Part shown: positions 8,355 to 17,496 of the stretch, piece by piece | Position numbering within the stretch: the first letter of the stretch is position 1 | Layout: the number at the start of each line of letters is the position of its first letter | Source: Gammaproteobacteria bacterium | GTDB taxonomy: Bacteria; Pseudomonadota; Gammaproteobacteria; Chromatiales; Chromatiaceae | Assembly (NCBI GenBank): GCA_024227135.1 | Contig: JAAELC010000541.1 | Coordinates: forward strand, 1 to 32,428 | Direction of reading: 5' to 3' | DNA length: 32,428 nucleotides | Program-made: the position numbers and the translations under genes | The notes under the pieces: model-generated | What the model was told of the DNA's origin: nothing | Seen by the model: only the letters and a program-made list of their open reading frames with translations | Database searches by the model: none

Positions 8355-10664
8355 TTATGCCTTCTCCAGGGTCACTTCGCCAAATTGTCCACCCAACTCC
8401 CCAGTACCAGACAATGCTGCAGGTATTCGGGCACAACCATCAGGTATCGCCTCATCAATCACCAGTGCCATCGTCGCTCCGGTATTGCCCTGTTTAACCA
8501 TCACCTGATCCCCCGCGGAGAAACCACCATCCTTCGCAACTTGCGGATTGACATGCACCGCCGCTGAAATTGCATCGTTTGTCTTTTGCAGCGGGTTGGA
8601 TCGTCTCACCAGCGCATCCGATGCATAGAGAGGTACATCCCCTGCCCTTACCAAACCTGCAGCTGGCGTCCTCACATTCAGTTCACCGGGAGTACTGCTG
8701 TTCCCACCAGGCTGGATTGTTGAGGAATCCCTGGCCTCTTCCAGCACCTGGCTGGAACTGTTGTACTCAAAATCGGCCACATCCAGAAGGTTACCGAGCA
8801 CCCTTAACACTTTCCATGCCGGACGAGCTTCACCCATGGGTTTCACCGATCCGTTAAAAGATTGCCAGATCCCCTCTGCGTTCACATAGGTACCGGAACT
8901 CTCCGTAAAACCCGCGACAGGAAGAATGACATCTGCGTTCTCTTCCAGGGAAGCACTGCGATAGGCGCTCAGCGCCACGACAAACTCTGCTTCACTCAAT
9001 GACTGGCGGGCCAGGGATGGATTCCAGAAATCCCAATCTGGCTCAACACCCAGTAACAGGTATCCTTTTCGAGGAGAGTTCAACATGGCGAGTGAATCCA
9101 AGCCGTCCCCCCCTGCTACACCAACCAGCCTGGCACCCACGCTGTTAGCGGCTTCCGGTAAGAAACCCAGCACTGAATCGGTTGCATCGGCAATCAAGGC
9201 ACCCAGGTGTCGAAGCAGGGAGTAGTCCATGTGGGCTACCGCCAGGTTTCCGAGCAGTACTGTGGTTTTTTCGGCTGTCTTGAGCTTTTCCGCCACCCGC
9301 TGGTGTACATCGCTCACCTCAGCATCGTCAACGAGGCTGCCACTCAATCCAAGCGCTTTGGCCACCGCTGCGAGATCGGAAATCATTCCTGCGGGTGAAC
9401 TTACCAACTGCTCGGCGCGGTAGTTCATATCCAGCTCGAAAGGCGTCACGAACCCGACCCAGGCACCCTCCATCGCTGCTTTACGTAATCGGTGAGCAAA
9501 TATAGGCTGCTCTTTTCTGACATTGGAACCGATGAGCAGCACCCCATTGAGATTGTCGAGATCAGCAATGGACTGACCAAGCCAGGGAGCAGACTCCTCA
9601 CCACGAAAGTCTCCCTGGCGCAGACGGGAGTCAACATTTCTGCTACCTAGACCACCCATCAATTTCCGGGTGAGATACATCTCTTCCAGGGTCGCTGTGG
9701 GAGATACCAGTGCCCCTATCTGGTCACCATCGCCGCCCCGGGCCTTCTTCATGCCCTGGGCCGCGAAATCCAGCGCTTCCTGCCAGTCGCATTCCTTCCA
9801 CTGCCCTTCTGTCTTTATCAAAGGCCGTGTAACACGGTCTTCGCTATACAGGCCGAGGTAACTGAACCGGTCACGGTCGGAAATCCAGCACTCGTTCACC
9901 GACTCGTTGTCTTTTGGATGAACGCGCATGACCTGATTTCGTCTCAGGTGAATATGCAGATTTGATCCGACGGAGTCATGGGGTGCCACAGCTTCCCGCT
10001 GCACCAGTTCCCAGGCACGCGCCTGATAGCGTGCCGGCTTGGAAGTCAAAGATCCCACCGGGCATACATCGATGATATTCCCGGACAGCTCCGAGTCGAT
10101 GCTCTTCTCAACGTAAGTGCCGATTTCCATGTGCTCGCCACGGCCGGTAGCGCCTAACTCCCGGATTCCGGCAATTTCCGCACCGAAACGTACACAACGG
10201 GTGCAATGAATACAGCGGGTAAAGTCAGTAGCAATCAGGGGGCCTATATTCCTCTCCGGAATAACCCGTTTCCCCTCGACAAAACGTGATACGTCGCTGC
10301 CGTAACCTACCGCGACATCCTGTAATTCGCACTCCCCTCCCTGATCACAGATCGGGCAATCAAGGGGATGATTGATCAGCAGGAACTCCATCGTGCCCTT
10401 CTGGGCAGCCAGTGCCAGAGGCGATCGGGTAAATACCTGCATTCCGTTGTTGACTGTCGTTGCGCAGGCAGGGATCGGCTTCGGTACTTTGGAAACCTCT
10501 ACCAGGCACATACGGCAATTGGCGGAGACGGACAGCTTCTTGTGGTAACAGAAGCGCGGGATATTGATTCCCGCCGCATCGGTCACTTCGATGAGCAGTT
10601 CGCCTGCCTTCGCCTCGAGCTTCCGGCCGTCGACTTCTATCGTTACCATCTGGTCGTCAGACAT
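8355..10664 (-). CDS. nuoG: NADH-quinone oxidoreductase subunit G
   Basis: A 769-aa Fe-S subunit of the NADH module. [2Fe-2S] N1b ligands are C39, C50, C53 and C67. N5 ligands are H99, C103, C106 and C112 (HPLDCPICDQGGEC). N4 ligands are C151, C154, C157 and C201. The E. coli-type N7 motif is degenerate: where E. coli has CxxCxxxC, this protein reads APHDSVGSN, and only the distal Cys (NECWISDRDRF) remains, so N7 should be absent as in mitochondria. The C-terminal half is a molybdopterin-oxidoreductase fold without cofactor ligands. Preceded by a 132-nt gap from nuoF. Confidence 0.97.
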   Translation of the reverse strand: MSDDQMVTIEVDGRKLEAKAGELLIEVTDAAGINIPRFCYHKKLSVSANCRMCLVEVSKVPKPIPACATTVNNGMQVFTRSPLALAAQKGTMEFLLINHPLDCPICDQGGECELQDVAVGYGSDVSRFVEGKRVIPERNIGPLIATDFTRCIHCTRCVRFGAEIAGIRELGATGRGEHMEIGTYVEKSIDSELSGNIIDVCPVGSLTSKPARYQARAWELVQREAVAPHDSVGSNLHIHLRRNQVMRVHPKDNESVNECWISDRDRFSYLGLYSEDRVTRPLIKTEGQWKECDWQEALDFAAQGMKKARGGDGDQIGALVSPTATLEEMYLTRKLMGGLGSRNVDSRLRQGDFRGEESAPWLGQSIADLDNLNGVLLIGSNVRKEQPIFAHRLRKAAMEGAWVGFVTPFELDMNYRAEQLVSSPAGMISDLAAVAKALGLSGSLVDDAEVSDVHQRVAEKLKTAEKTTVLLGNLAVAHMDYSLLRHLGALIADATDSVLGFLPEAANSVGARLVGVAGGDGLDSLAMLNSPRKGYLLLGVEPDWDFWNPSLARQSLSEAEFVVALSAYRSASLEENADVILPVAGFTESSGTYVNAEGIWQSFNGSVKPMGEARPAWKVLRVLGNLLDVADFEYNSSSQVLEEARDSSTIQPGGNSSTPGELNVRTPAAGLVRAGDVPLYASDALVRRSNPLQKTNDAISAAVHVNPQVAKDGGFSAGDQVMVKQGNTGATMALVIDEAIPDGCARIPAALSGTGELGGQFGEVTLEKA

Positions 10665-10796
10665 CTACGTTTTTCTCTAAAAACTCGTTCGTATGTTCCG
10701 TTAAATTCGATACCCGACAGTGCGCAGTAATTTGTACTGCACTACCCGCTACTCCGGGTGAAGGATATTTCCGGTTCCGTTGCGTTCGGGAAACAA
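10665..10796 (-). other. nuoF-nuoG spacer with hairpin
   Basis: A 132-nt gap inside the operon. It contains an inverted repeat at 10720-10742 (GTGCGCAGTA / TACTGCAC, 8 bp with a 2-nt bulge, ATTTG loop). No U-tract, so probably an mRNA processing or stability hairpin rather than a terminator. Confidence 0.45.
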
Positions 10797-12068
10797 TCAG
10801 CCCCCGGTCATGCACCTCTTGTGTTCGATGTGATATTCGAACTCATCCCTGTAATGCTTCAACATGCCTTGTACCGGCATTGCTGCAGCATCGCCAAGGG
10901 CACAGATCGTGCGCCCGGCTATTTTTACTGTCATATCATCGAGCAGCGCCAGATCTTCGGGCCTGCCCTTACCATTTTCAATTCGACTCACAACCCGGTA
11001 GAGCCAGCCGGTACCTTCCCGACAGGGGGTACACTGACCGCAGGACTCTTCGTGATAAAAATAGGACATACGTTCCAGCACTTTGACCATGCAGGTACTG
11101 TCGTCCATCACGATGACAGCCCCTGAGCCGAGCATCGATCCCGCCTTGGCTATGGCATCATAATCCATGGTCAGATCCATCATCTGATCACCGGGTATTA
11201 CCGGGGCAGAAGAACCACCGGGGATGACAGCCTTCATTTTGCTGCCCTCCTTCATGCCACCGGCCATCTCCAGTAATTCGGAGAAAGGTGTCCCAAGTGG
11301 AATTTCAAAAACACCAGGGTTGTTGATATGCCCTGAAATAGAGAACAGTTTGGATCCACCGCTGTTCTCCACACCGAGTTTCTTGAACCAGCTACCACCC
11401 TTTTCCAGAATCACAGGAATCGACGCCAGAGATTCGGTGTTGTTGATGATCGTAGGCCGTCCGTATAGCCCGAAGTGTGCAGGGAAAGGGGGTTTGTATC
11501 GGGGTTGACCCTTTTTGCCTTCGATAGACTCCAACAGTGCGGTCTCTTCTCCGCAAATGTAAGCACCGGCACCCAGGTGCGAATGAAGTTGGAAATCAAA
11601 TCCTGACCCGAGGAGATTTTTCCCGAGAAAGCCAGCTGCCCGTGCTTCTTCCAGGGCATCCTCGAAACGCCGGTAGGGTTCCCAGAATTCGCCTCGAATG
11701 TAGTTATACCCTACAGTAGCGCCAATGGCATAACCGGCAATGATCATCCCTTCAATCAACTGATGGGGGTTGTAACGCAGGATATCACGATCCTTAAAGG
11801 TACCAGGCTCGCCCTCATCCGAGTTACAGACTACGTATTTCTGGCCCGGTGCATTCCGGGCAATAAAACTCCATTTGAGCCCTGTGGGAAATCCGGCACC
11901 ACCTCTTCCCCGCAGACCTGAAGCTTTCACTTCTTCGATAATTTCGTCAGGTGGTGTATTCTCCTTCAGAATACGAGAAAGTACTTCATATCCTCCGGCA
12001 GCCTGGTACCGCTTTAACAGCCAGGGACGGTCCTGATCCAAATTGCGCAGGCAGACTTCGTTAGCCAT
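10797..12068 (-). CDS. nuoF: NADH-quinone oxidoreductase subunit F (NADH-binding)
   Basis: A 423-aa flavoprotein that binds NADH and FMN and the N3 [4Fe-4S] cluster. The Gly-rich [18 protein letters not shown] nucleotide-binding block is present, as are [13 protein letters not shown] and the N3 motif [12 protein letters not shown] with the distal Cys in TICALGD. A longer frame opens at 12179 inside nuoE; I choose the ATG at 12068 because it gives the standard [12 protein letters not shown]-terminus, follows the nuoE stop by 5 nt and has GGAG about 9 nt upstream. Confidence 0.97.
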   Translation of the reverse strand: MANEVCLRNLDQDRPWLLKRYQAAGGYEVLSRILKENTPPDEIIEEVKASGLRGRGGAGFPTGLKWSFIARNAPGQKYVVCNSDEGEPGTFKDRDILRYNPHQLIEGMIIAGYAIGATVGYNYIRGEFWEPYRRFEDALEEARAAGFLGKNLLGSGFDFQLHSHLGAGAYICGEETALLESIEGKKGQPRYKPPFPAHFGLYGRPTIINNTESLASIPVILEKGGSWFKKLGVENSGGSKLFSISGHINNPGVFEIPLGTPFSELLEMAGGMKEGSKMKAVIPGGSSAPVIPGDQMMDLTMDYDAIAKAGSMLGSGAVIVMDDSTCMVKVLERMSYFYHEESCGQCTPCREGTGWLYRVVSRIENGKGRPEDLALLDDMTVKIAGRTICALGDAAAMPVQGMLKHYRDEFEYHIEHKRCMTGG

Positions 12069-12073
12069 GACGT

Positions 12074-12604
12074 CTACTCCAGTCCTTCCAGTATGGAATC
12101 GACCAGTTCGGTGGTCAGATTTTCGTAGTACTTGTTCCCAATCTGAAACATGGGAGCACCACCGCAGGCGCCGAGACATTCCACTTCTTTCAAAGTGTAT
12201 CTGCCATCACCCGTGGTTTCTCCCAGTTTGATCCCAAGTTTTTTCTCCATGTGTTCAACGATCCTGTCAGAACCGTTTATCATGCAGGAGACGTTGGTAC
12301 AGACACAGACTTTATGCCTTCCAACCGGTTTGAGCTCGTACATGGAGTAGAAAGTTGCCACTTCGTAGACGGAGACCGGTGGCATTTCCAGATAAGCAGC
12401 GACCTTATCCATCAATTCCTGGGTGAGATAACCCCCGTTATCGTCCTGAACGACTTGCAGTGCCGCCATCACAGCCGATTGCCGCCACTGCTCAGGGAAC
12501 TTGCCTATCCAACGGTCTATCTCCGAGCATATCTCGGAACTGAACAGCTTCGCCTTGTCTTCAACAGGCTTGGCACTGGTCATTGGCGCATTCTTGAAAC
12601 CCAT
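12074..12604 (-). CDS. nuoE: NADH-quinone oxidoreductase subunit E
   Basis: A 176-aa thioredoxin-fold subunit with the [2Fe-2S] N1a cluster. Ligands C102, C107, C143 and C147 (CTNVSC and CLGAC motifs) are intact. Its ATG overlaps the nuoD stop by one base (TGATG), a classic reinitiation junction. Acts as an electron reservoir next to the FMN of NuoF. Confidence 0.98.
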   Translation of the reverse strand: MGFKNAPMTSAKPVEDKAKLFSSEICSEIDRWIGKFPEQWRQSAVMAALQVVQDDNGGYLTQELMDKVAAYLEMPPVSVYEVATFYSMYELKPVGRHKVCVCTNVSCMINGSDRIVEHMEKKLGIKLGETTGDGRYTLKEVECLGACGGAPMFQIGNKYYENLTTELVDSILEGLE

Positions 12605-13857
12605 CAGCGGTCAATCTCCCCGAATACGATATCCATGGTGCCGATTATGGCAACAACGTCGGCCAGCATATGGCCCTCCACCATTTCATTCATCGCCGAC
12701 AGATGGGCGAAACCAGGTGCCCGCAGTTTCAAGCGATAAGGCTTGTTCGCGCCATCAGAAATCACGTAACAACCAAATTCACCTTTGGGTGCCTCGACAG
12801 CAGTGTAAACCTCCCCTGCGGGTGGGCAGAATCCTTCGGTGAACAGCTTGAAATGATGAATCAGGCTTTCCATGTCGCCCCTGACATCGGCGCGACTCGG
12901 GGCTGCAATCTTGTGGTCCTCGGCAATAACCGGACCTGGGTTAGCCCGCAGCCATTCCACACACTGCTTGACTATACGGTTGGATTGTCTCAACTCCTCG
13001 ATTCGGACCAGGTAACGATCATAGCAATCGCCGTTCTGGCCCACCGGGATATCAAACTCCACCTGATCGTAAGCAGCATAGGTCTGTTTTTTGCGCAGAT
13101 CCCAGGCAAAACCCGACCCACGAATCATTGGCCCGGTAAATCCCAGTTGCTGCGCTCTTTCAGGGGAGACCACACCGATTCCGACGGTGCGCTGCTTCCA
13201 GATGCGATTGTCGGTCAGCAGGGTTTCATACTCATCGACTTTACCAGGAAAACGATCAGTGAATGCACTGATAAAATCCAACAAAGAACCCTGACGGACC
13301 TCGTTCATTCGATCGATGTCCGCTTTGCTGCGAAATTCATTGTACTCATGATTGGGCATCTGATCGGGCAGATCCCGGTAGACCCCGCCCGGGCGGTAGT
13401 ATGCCGCATGCAATCGCGCACCGGTCACCGCCTCGTAGCAATCCATCAGATCTTCACGTTCCCGAAAGCAGTACAGGAACATGGTCATGGCACCCACGTC
13501 CAGCGCGTGGGTACCCAACCACAGCAGATGATTTAGAATCCGCGTGATCTCATCGAACATGGTACGGATGTACTGGGCACGAACAGGTACTTTGGTTCCG
13601 ACCAATTTCTCGATCGCACGCACATAGGCGTGCTCGTTACACATCATCGACATGTAATCAAGCCGATCCATGTAGGGAACACTTTGCAGGTAGGGCTTGC
13701 TTTCCGCGAGTTTCTCGGTCGCCCGATGCAAAAGCCCGATGTGGGGGTCGGCCCGTTCTATCACCTCTCCATCCATCTCCAGCACCAGGCGTAAAACGCC
13801 GTGTGCGGCGGGATGCTGCGGACCGAAGTTCAGGGTGTAGTTACGGATCTCAGGCAT
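12604..13857 (-). CDS. nuoD: NADH-quinone oxidoreductase subunit D
   Basis: A 417-aa quinone-binding peripheral subunit, related to the NiFe-hydrogenase large subunit but without its metal Cys ligands. The N-terminal [22 protein letters not shown] block carries the quinone-site His; later blocks are [12 protein letters not shown] and [13 protein letters not shown]. It is separate from nuoC (unlike the E. coli fusion) and overlaps the 3' end of nuoC by 8 nt. Confidence 0.98.
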   Translation of the reverse strand: MPEIRNYTLNFGPQHPAAHGVLRLVLEMDGEVIERADPHIGLLHRATEKLAESKPYLQSVPYMDRLDYMSMMCNEHAYVRAIEKLVGTKVPVRAQYIRTMFDEITRILNHLLWLGTHALDVGAMTMFLYCFREREDLMDCYEAVTGARLHAAYYRPGGVYRDLPDQMPNHEYNEFRSKADIDRMNEVRQGSLLDFISAFTDRFPGKVDEYETLLTDNRIWKQRTVGIGVVSPERAQQLGFTGPMIRGSGFAWDLRKKQTYAAYDQVEFDIPVGQNGDCYDRYLVRIEELRQSNRIVKQCVEWLRANPGPVIAEDHKIAAPSRADVRGDMESLIHHFKLFTEGFCPPAGEVYTAVEAPKGEFGCYVISDGANKPYRLKLRAPGFAHLSAMNEMVEGHMLADVVAIIGTMDIVFGEIDR

Positions 13858-14569
13858 CAGGGGTGTCCTGCTGTTCGCTGTCAGGTTCCAGGTAACGATT
13901 GTCCTCTCGGATTACCCGGGGCACCAGAGTGCGGGGTTCAATGGTCACCGGTTCGTAGATCACACGCTTCTGCTCAGGGTCGTACCGCAGTTCCACATGA
14001 CCCTCCAGCGGGAAATCTTTGCGAAAAGGGTGCCCCATAAACCCGTAGTCGGTCAGTATCCGTCGTAAATCCGAATGACCGTTGTAGAGTATGCCGTAGA
14101 GATCGAATGACTCACGCTCGAACCAGTCGGCACCACTCCAGATCCCGGTGACGGATTCGACCATGGGTTGCTCATCATCCAGGTAGACCCGAACACGCAT
14201 ACGGATGTTCTTTTCCATGGACAGCAGGTGATAAACACTGGCAAAGCGGCTGGGCTGACTGTTACCGGATGTTTTTTCAGGATCCACTCCCCTGCCGAAA
14301 CCGGTTCCCGACGCTGTGGTGGTTTCCCATTCGGACAGACCGTAGTCTGAGTAATCGACGCCGCAGAGATCTATCAGTTCTCTGAACTCAAATTCTTCCC
14401 CATCTCTGAGCGTTTCAGCCACTTCGATCAGATGTTCGCTGGGTACTATCAGAGTGACTTCGTCGAATTGACTGATCACTTCGCAGTCCTTTTCAGAGAA
14501 GCAACTGCTCAATTTATCCGCAAGCTCGAGGTGACGCTCCCGGATTGATTTCCTGACGCTGTCGTTCAT
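13850..14569 (-). CDS. nuoC: NADH-quinone oxidoreductase subunit C
   Basis: A 239-aa peripheral subunit of the quinone-reducing module. The signature [21 protein letters not shown]-type block ([10 protein letters not shown]...[11 protein letters not shown]) is clear. The frame extends to a TTG at 14593 that would overlap nuoB. The ATG at 14569, 13 nt after the nuoB stop, is preferred although no strong Shine-Dalgarno is visible for either, so coupling to nuoB translation is likely. An acidic/Gly-Thr-rich insertion around residues 85-105 makes it a little longer than many homologues. Confidence 0.93.
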   Translation of the reverse strand: MNDSVRKSIRERHLELADKLSSCFSEKDCEVISQFDEVTLIVPSEHLIEVAETLRDGEEFEFRELIDLCGVDYSDYGLSEWETTTASGTGFGRGVDPEKTSGNSQPSRFASVYHLLSMEKNIRMRVRVYLDDEQPMVESVTGIWSGADWFERESFDLYGILYNGHSDLRRILTDYGFMGHPFRKDFPLEGHVELRYDPEQKRVIYEPVTIEPRTLVPRVIREDNRYLEPDSEQQDTPDA

Positions 14570-14582
14570 TATGTTAGTTCGA

Positions 14583-15059
14583 TTAGCGGGCAATAGTGCA
14601 TGTTCGCCTTATCTTTTCCTGCAACTGCAGGATTCCGTAGAGAAAGGCTTCTGCGGTGGGTGGACATCCAGGCATATAGATATCCACTGGCAATACCCGG
14701 TCGCAACCGCGCACTACCGAGTAAGAGTAATGATAGTAACCGCCGCCATTAGCGCAGGAACCCATGGATATTACCCAGCGGGGCTCGGCCATCTGGTCGT
14801 AGACTTTGCGTAACGCCGGGGCCATCTTATTGGTCAGGGTGCCGGCAATGATAATGACGTCCGATTGACGGGGACTGGGGCGAAATATGATACCAAATCG
14901 GTCAAGGTCATATCGGGATGCGCCAGCCTGCATCATCTCAACCGCGCAACATGCCAGTCCGAAGGTCATGGGCCAGAGTGACCCGGTGCGCGCCCAGTTG
15001 ATGAGCTTGTCCGCCGTGGTGGTGATCACACCCTCTTCAAGAATACCTTCTACTCCCAT
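14583..15059 (-). CDS. nuoB: NADH-quinone oxidoreductase subunit B
   Basis: A 158-aa subunit carrying cluster N2, the terminal donor to quinone. Ligands are the adjacent C37-C38 pair (LACCAVEM), C102 (GSCANGG) and C132 (PGCPPT). The frame stays open to a GTG at 15080, but the ATG at 15059 gives the standard [11 protein letters not shown]-terminus and overlaps the nuoA end by 10 nt (GAATGGGAGTAG junction). Confidence 0.97.
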   Translation of the reverse strand: MGVEGILEEGVITTTADKLINWARTGSLWPMTFGLACCAVEMMQAGASRYDLDRFGIIFRPSPRQSDVIIIAGTLTNKMAPALRKVYDQMAEPRWVISMGSCANGGGYYHYSYSVVRGCDRVLPVDIYMPGCPPTAEAFLYGILQLQEKIRRTCTIAR

Positions 15060-15406
15060 TCCAGCGCTCCCTTCTTCCACTCGTAGATGAAGCCGATTAC
15101 CAGAATCCCGAGAAACACCATCATCGCTAGAAAGCCCACCATGCCGATCTTGTCGAGCACGACAGCCCAGGGGAAGAGAAAAGCGATTTCGAGATCAAAG
15201 ATTATGAAAAGGATAGCTACCAGGTAGAACCTGACGTCGAACTTCATGCGGGCATCTTCGAAGGCTTCGAATCCGCACTCGTACGGTGAGAGCTTTTCGC
15301 TGTCAGGTCGTCGGGTGCCGAGCACGAAACCCAGAGTTTCCATTACAACAGCGATGGCAATGGCTACCCCGATAAACACCAGGATGGGAAGATAGTTTTC
15401 GAGCAT
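15050..15406 (-). CDS. nuoA: NADH-quinone oxidoreductase subunit A
   Basis: A 118-aa three-helix membrane subunit, first gene of the nuo operon. Diagnostic features are the [16 protein letters not shown] loop with its conserved Cys, and [13 protein letters not shown] purine-rich GAGAGAAC precedes the ATG. A near-consensus promoter lies about 60 nt upstream. Confidence 0.98.
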   Translation of the reverse strand: MLENYLPILVFIGVAIAIAVVMETLGFVLGTRRPDSEKLSPYECGFEAFEDARMKFDVRFYLVAILFIIFDLEIAFLFPWAVVLDKIGMVGFLAMMVFLGILVIGFIYEWKKGALEWE

Positions 15407-15467
15407 GTTCTCTCTACCCTCTTTCCGGGTACGACTCGAATCCCGGTTGTGTACTTGATGGAGCGAA

Positions 15468-15496
15468 ATTTTAGAGTGACCAGCCTACTCTGTCAA
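15468..15496 (-). promoter_or_regulatory. nuo operon promoter (sigma70)
   Basis: Minus-strand TTGACA (15491-15496), 17-nt spacer, TAAAAT (15468-15473): 11 of 12 consensus bases at optimal spacing. The start should fall near 15460, giving a leader of about 55 nt before nuoA. The promoter lies downstream of the tRNA-Leu terminator, so nuo is an independent transcription unit. Confidence 0.88.
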
Positions 15497-15544
15497 GCCC
15501 TAGCGATTATCTATTTTCTTTACAATCAGTTAGTTAGAAATAAA

Positions 15545-15589
15545 ACGACAAAAACAAAACGGTATCTCCCTGATTCCGGAAGATACCGT
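15545..15589 (-). terminator. Rho-independent terminator after tRNA-Leu
   Basis: On the minus strand a perfect 9-bp stem (ACGGTATCT / AGATACCGT, arms 15581-15589 and 15559-15567; inner CC/GG pairs) is followed at once by TTTGTTTTTG. It begins 9 nt past the tRNA CCA end, so it ends the secG-tRNA-Leu transcript. Confidence 0.9.
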
Positions 15590-15597
15590 CTCTGGTA

Positions 15598-15682
15598 TGG
15601 TGCCGATGGCCGGATTTGAACCGGCACGGCTTGCGCCACTGCCCCCTCAAGACAGCGTGTCTACCAATTCCACCACATCGGC
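15598..15682 (-). tRNA. tRNA-Leu (GAG anticodon)
   Basis: An 85-nt class II tRNA beginning GCCGATGTGG and ending with encoded CCA. The anticodon loop TTGAGGG gives GAG. It has a long variable arm and the GGTTCAAATCC T-arm. It sits just after secG, the same position as E. coli leuU, which is also Leu(GAG), and is probably cotranscribed with secG. Confidence 0.96.
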
Positions 15683-15717
15683 TGTAACTGGAATCCAGAC
15701 CTCTGGGATCCGGAAAA

Positions 15718-16215
15718 TTATTCTGTTGGCTTCGGCTCCCCTTCCCCAGCGACGGGTGGGGCAGGCACGGCCACAGGAACCTCCGTAGAAGCCTCAGCGG
15801 ACGCCTGATCGGGCACTACCGGCACCGAAGATGGTGATGCCGCTGGAGCAGCCTGCCCAGGTATCACCGGAACCTCAGACTGTCTCGGAACCGGGGCTTG
15901 GCCAGGTATTGCGGGAAAATCCGCTTCAGGCGGTGCCTCCTGCAGCTTGACGTCCACCGAATCCATCAGACCGGGCTGATCTGTCACCTGCATGGCAAAC
16001 CAGGCCAGAGCCATACTGGTAACAAAAAACAATGTTGCCAGAAAAGCTGTCGCCCTACTGAGGAAATTGGCTGCACCAGTTGCGCCAAAAACCGTTCCTG
16101 ATGAGCCTGAACCAAACGCCGCACCAGCGTCCGCTCCCTTACCGTGCTGCATCAACACCAGACCGATCAGGCCCAGCGCCAGGAAAAGATGAATAATAAC
16201 AAAAATTGTCTGCAT
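15718..16215 (-). CDS. secG: Protein translocase subunit SecG
   Basis: A 165-aa auxiliary subunit of the SecYEG channel. The first 75 residues form the family core: two TM helices around the LMQHGKGADAGAAFGSGSSGT-type loop and GAANFLSRATAFLATLFF. E. coli SecG is about 110 aa; this one has a Pro/Ala/Glu-rich C-terminal extension with an imperfect heptad repeated three times (PAIPGQA at 101-107, PVIPGQA at 116-122, PVVPDQA at 132-138). Such low-complexity tails are common in SecG of non-enteric bacteria. Located between tpiA and tRNA-Leu. Confidence 0.95.
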   Translation of the reverse strand: MQTIFVIIHLFLALGLIGLVLMQHGKGADAGAAFGSGSSGTVFGATGAANFLSRATAFLATLFFVTSMALAWFAMQVTDQPGLMDSVDVKLQEAPPEADFPAIPGQAPVPRQSEVPVIPGQAAPAASPSSVPVVPDQASAEASTEVPVAVPAPPVAGEGEPKPTE

Positions 16216-16341
16216 CGCGTTGCTTGAATCCGATTTATTTACTGACGGCCCACTAAGATTTCAGTATACCGCACTAAGAGCTGTGTCCGGCTGGTCCATC
16301 GCTTTCCGGGCGACTCAGTCCAGCCAGGTATAATATTTCTG
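16216..16341 (-). promoter_or_regulatory. tpiA-secG spacer: hairpin and paired CACTAAGA repeats
   Basis: Next to tpiA is a hairpin (GGCTGG/CCAGCC arms at 16289-16294 and 16320-16325 with an inner TCGC/GCGA stem) lacking a U-tract. Closer to secG, two direct copies of CACTAAGA (16251-16258 and 16272-16279; TCTTAGTG on the coding strand) are spaced 21 nt, about two helical turns, and bracket a TATACT -10-like element (16263-16268). No good -35 is visible. A regulated secG promoter is a possibility only. Confidence 0.35.
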
Positions 16342-17094
16342 TCAGTTCGCCGCTCTGCAGATAGCCAGAAAGTCCTCTGCTTTGAGAGCAGCACCACCGA
16401 TCAGCCCACCGTCAATATCAGGCTTGGCTATCAACTCCGCTGCGTTACCAGGCTTCATGCTGCCGCCGTACAGGATGCGCAATCCCTCAGCGACATCTGC
16501 ATTTTGTGCGGCCACTCGAGCGCGTATGAAGGCGTGTACATCCTGAGCTTGTTCAGGGGTGGCTGTTTCTCCTGTGCCGATCGCCCAGACGGGTTCGTAA
16601 GCGATCACACCGTCTCGTAAAGATTCGACACCATCAAGATCGATCAAGGCATCTATCTGGCGGGCAATCACCGCTTCGGTAATGCCCTGCTCCCGCTCCT
16701 CCAGGGTCTCCCCCACACAAAAAATCGGTTTCAGCCCGGCCCCACGTGCCGCCATATATTTTCTGGCAACCTGCTCGTCGCTTTCACGATGATACTCGCG
16801 ACGCTCGGAGTGGCCCACAATCGCATAGCTGCAACCAAAATCCAGAAGCATCGAAGCAGCTGTTTCACCCGTGAACGCTCCCGATGATTCGATGGACATG
16901 TCTTGACCGCCCCAGGCGACACCAGACCCCGCGAGTTCCTTTTGTGCGAGGGGGATATAGACAAAGGGGGGGCATACCGCAACTTCCGCCTGCTGCACCG
17001 AATCCATGCCGCGTTTGATGCCTTCCAGCAAAGTCTCAATGCTATTCCGGCTACCGTTCATCTTCCAGTTACCCGCAACGAGTGGCCGACGCAT
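16342..17094 (-). CDS. tpiA: Triosephosphate isomerase
   Basis: A 250-aa cytosolic TIM-barrel enzyme interconverting dihydroxyacetone phosphate and glyceraldehyde 3-phosphate. Catalytic residues are visible: K11 (GNWKMNG), H95 (IVGHSERR) and E167 (AYEPVWAIGTG), with the phosphate-binding loop following E167 and the ILYGGSMKPGNA C-terminal phosphate site. A strong Shine-Dalgarno (AGGAGAGG) lies just before the ATG and a promoter is predicted at 17130-17158. Its place beside secG is common in gammaproteobacteria outside the enterics. Confidence 0.98.
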   Translation of the reverse strand: MRRPLVAGNWKMNGSRNSIETLLEGIKRGMDSVQQAEVAVCPPFVYIPLAQKELAGSGVAWGGQDMSIESSGAFTGETAASMLLDFGCSYAIVGHSERREYHRESDEQVARKYMAARGAGLKPIFCVGETLEEREQGITEAVIARQIDALIDLDGVESLRDGVIAYEPVWAIGTGETATPEQAQDVHAFIRARVAAQNADVAEGLRILYGGSMKPGNAAELIAKPDIDGGLIGGAALKAEDFLAICRAAN

Positions 17095-17129
17095 TTTCCT
17101 CTCCTGAACATCATTGAAATCAGCGCGCT

Positions 17130-17158
17130 AGTTTAGCCTTGAGACAGAATAAAGTAAA
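17130..17158 (-). promoter_or_regulatory. Predicted tpiA promoter
   Basis: Minus-strand TTTACT (17153-17158), 17-nt spacer, TAAACT (17130-17135), each 4/6 to the sigma70 consensus at ideal spacing, about 35 nt upstream of tpiA. It separates tpiA-secG from glmM, which ends 400 nt upstream. Confidence 0.5.
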
Positions 17159-17188
17159 GAAAACCAGACTTCGACCAACCTGACAACT

Positions 17189-17344
17189 ATGGCTGTAACC
17201 CGGAGCCTCTGGAAGGATGACGTCCCCATAGCAAAATCCCATCACTACTCCACATTCTACTGGAGTCACGGAGACTATGAACCCATCAACATTAGGTTGA
17301 TGGACTGCCAGGTACTTGACCAGATTATCGATGAGAAATCGTAA
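17189..17344 (+). CDS. Hypothetical 51-aa ORF in the glmM-tpiA gap
   Basis: A small plus-strand frame from ATG 17189 to TAA 17344, opposite to all neighbours. It starts MAVTRSLWKD and contains an aromatic block STFYWSHGDYEP. There is no Shine-Dalgarno. The open frame extends upstream to a stop near 17150 with sense codons, so this may be an internal part of a decayed gene. There is faint resemblance to small toxin-like DUF4160-type proteins (a GDYE motif), which I cannot establish. Function unknown. Confidence 0.3.
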   Translation: MAVTRSLWKDDVPIAKSHHYSTFYWSHGDYEPINIRLMDCQVLDQIIDEKS

Positions 17345-17496
17345 CGGACACTTCAGGCCAAAGGCCGCATACTCAGCAAATCAGAGGAGCACTGATGTTC
17401 AGGGCCACGAAACCTTTTCACAGTGACCTCTGATGATCCCTGAGCTTATGCAGAACGCCGGCTGACGTACCGTACGCTATCGTCCCGGCGGGAAAG
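17345..17496. repeat. Inverted repeats downstream of glmM
   Basis: Two hairpin-forming inverted repeats. Arms 17381-17394 and 17421-17433 (TCAGAGG..CACTG / CAGTG..CCTCTGA, 12 bp with a small mismatch) enclose a 26-nt loop. A second lies at 17457-17489 (GCCGG/CCGGC with inner GACG/CGTC). Neither is followed by a clear U-tract on either strand. They may act as a 3' end or processing signal for the ftsH-folP-glmM message. Confidence 0.45.

Noticed and set aside
12670-13536. 288-codon plus-strand open frame
   Set aside because: Antisense to nuoD, no start signals, shadow frame.
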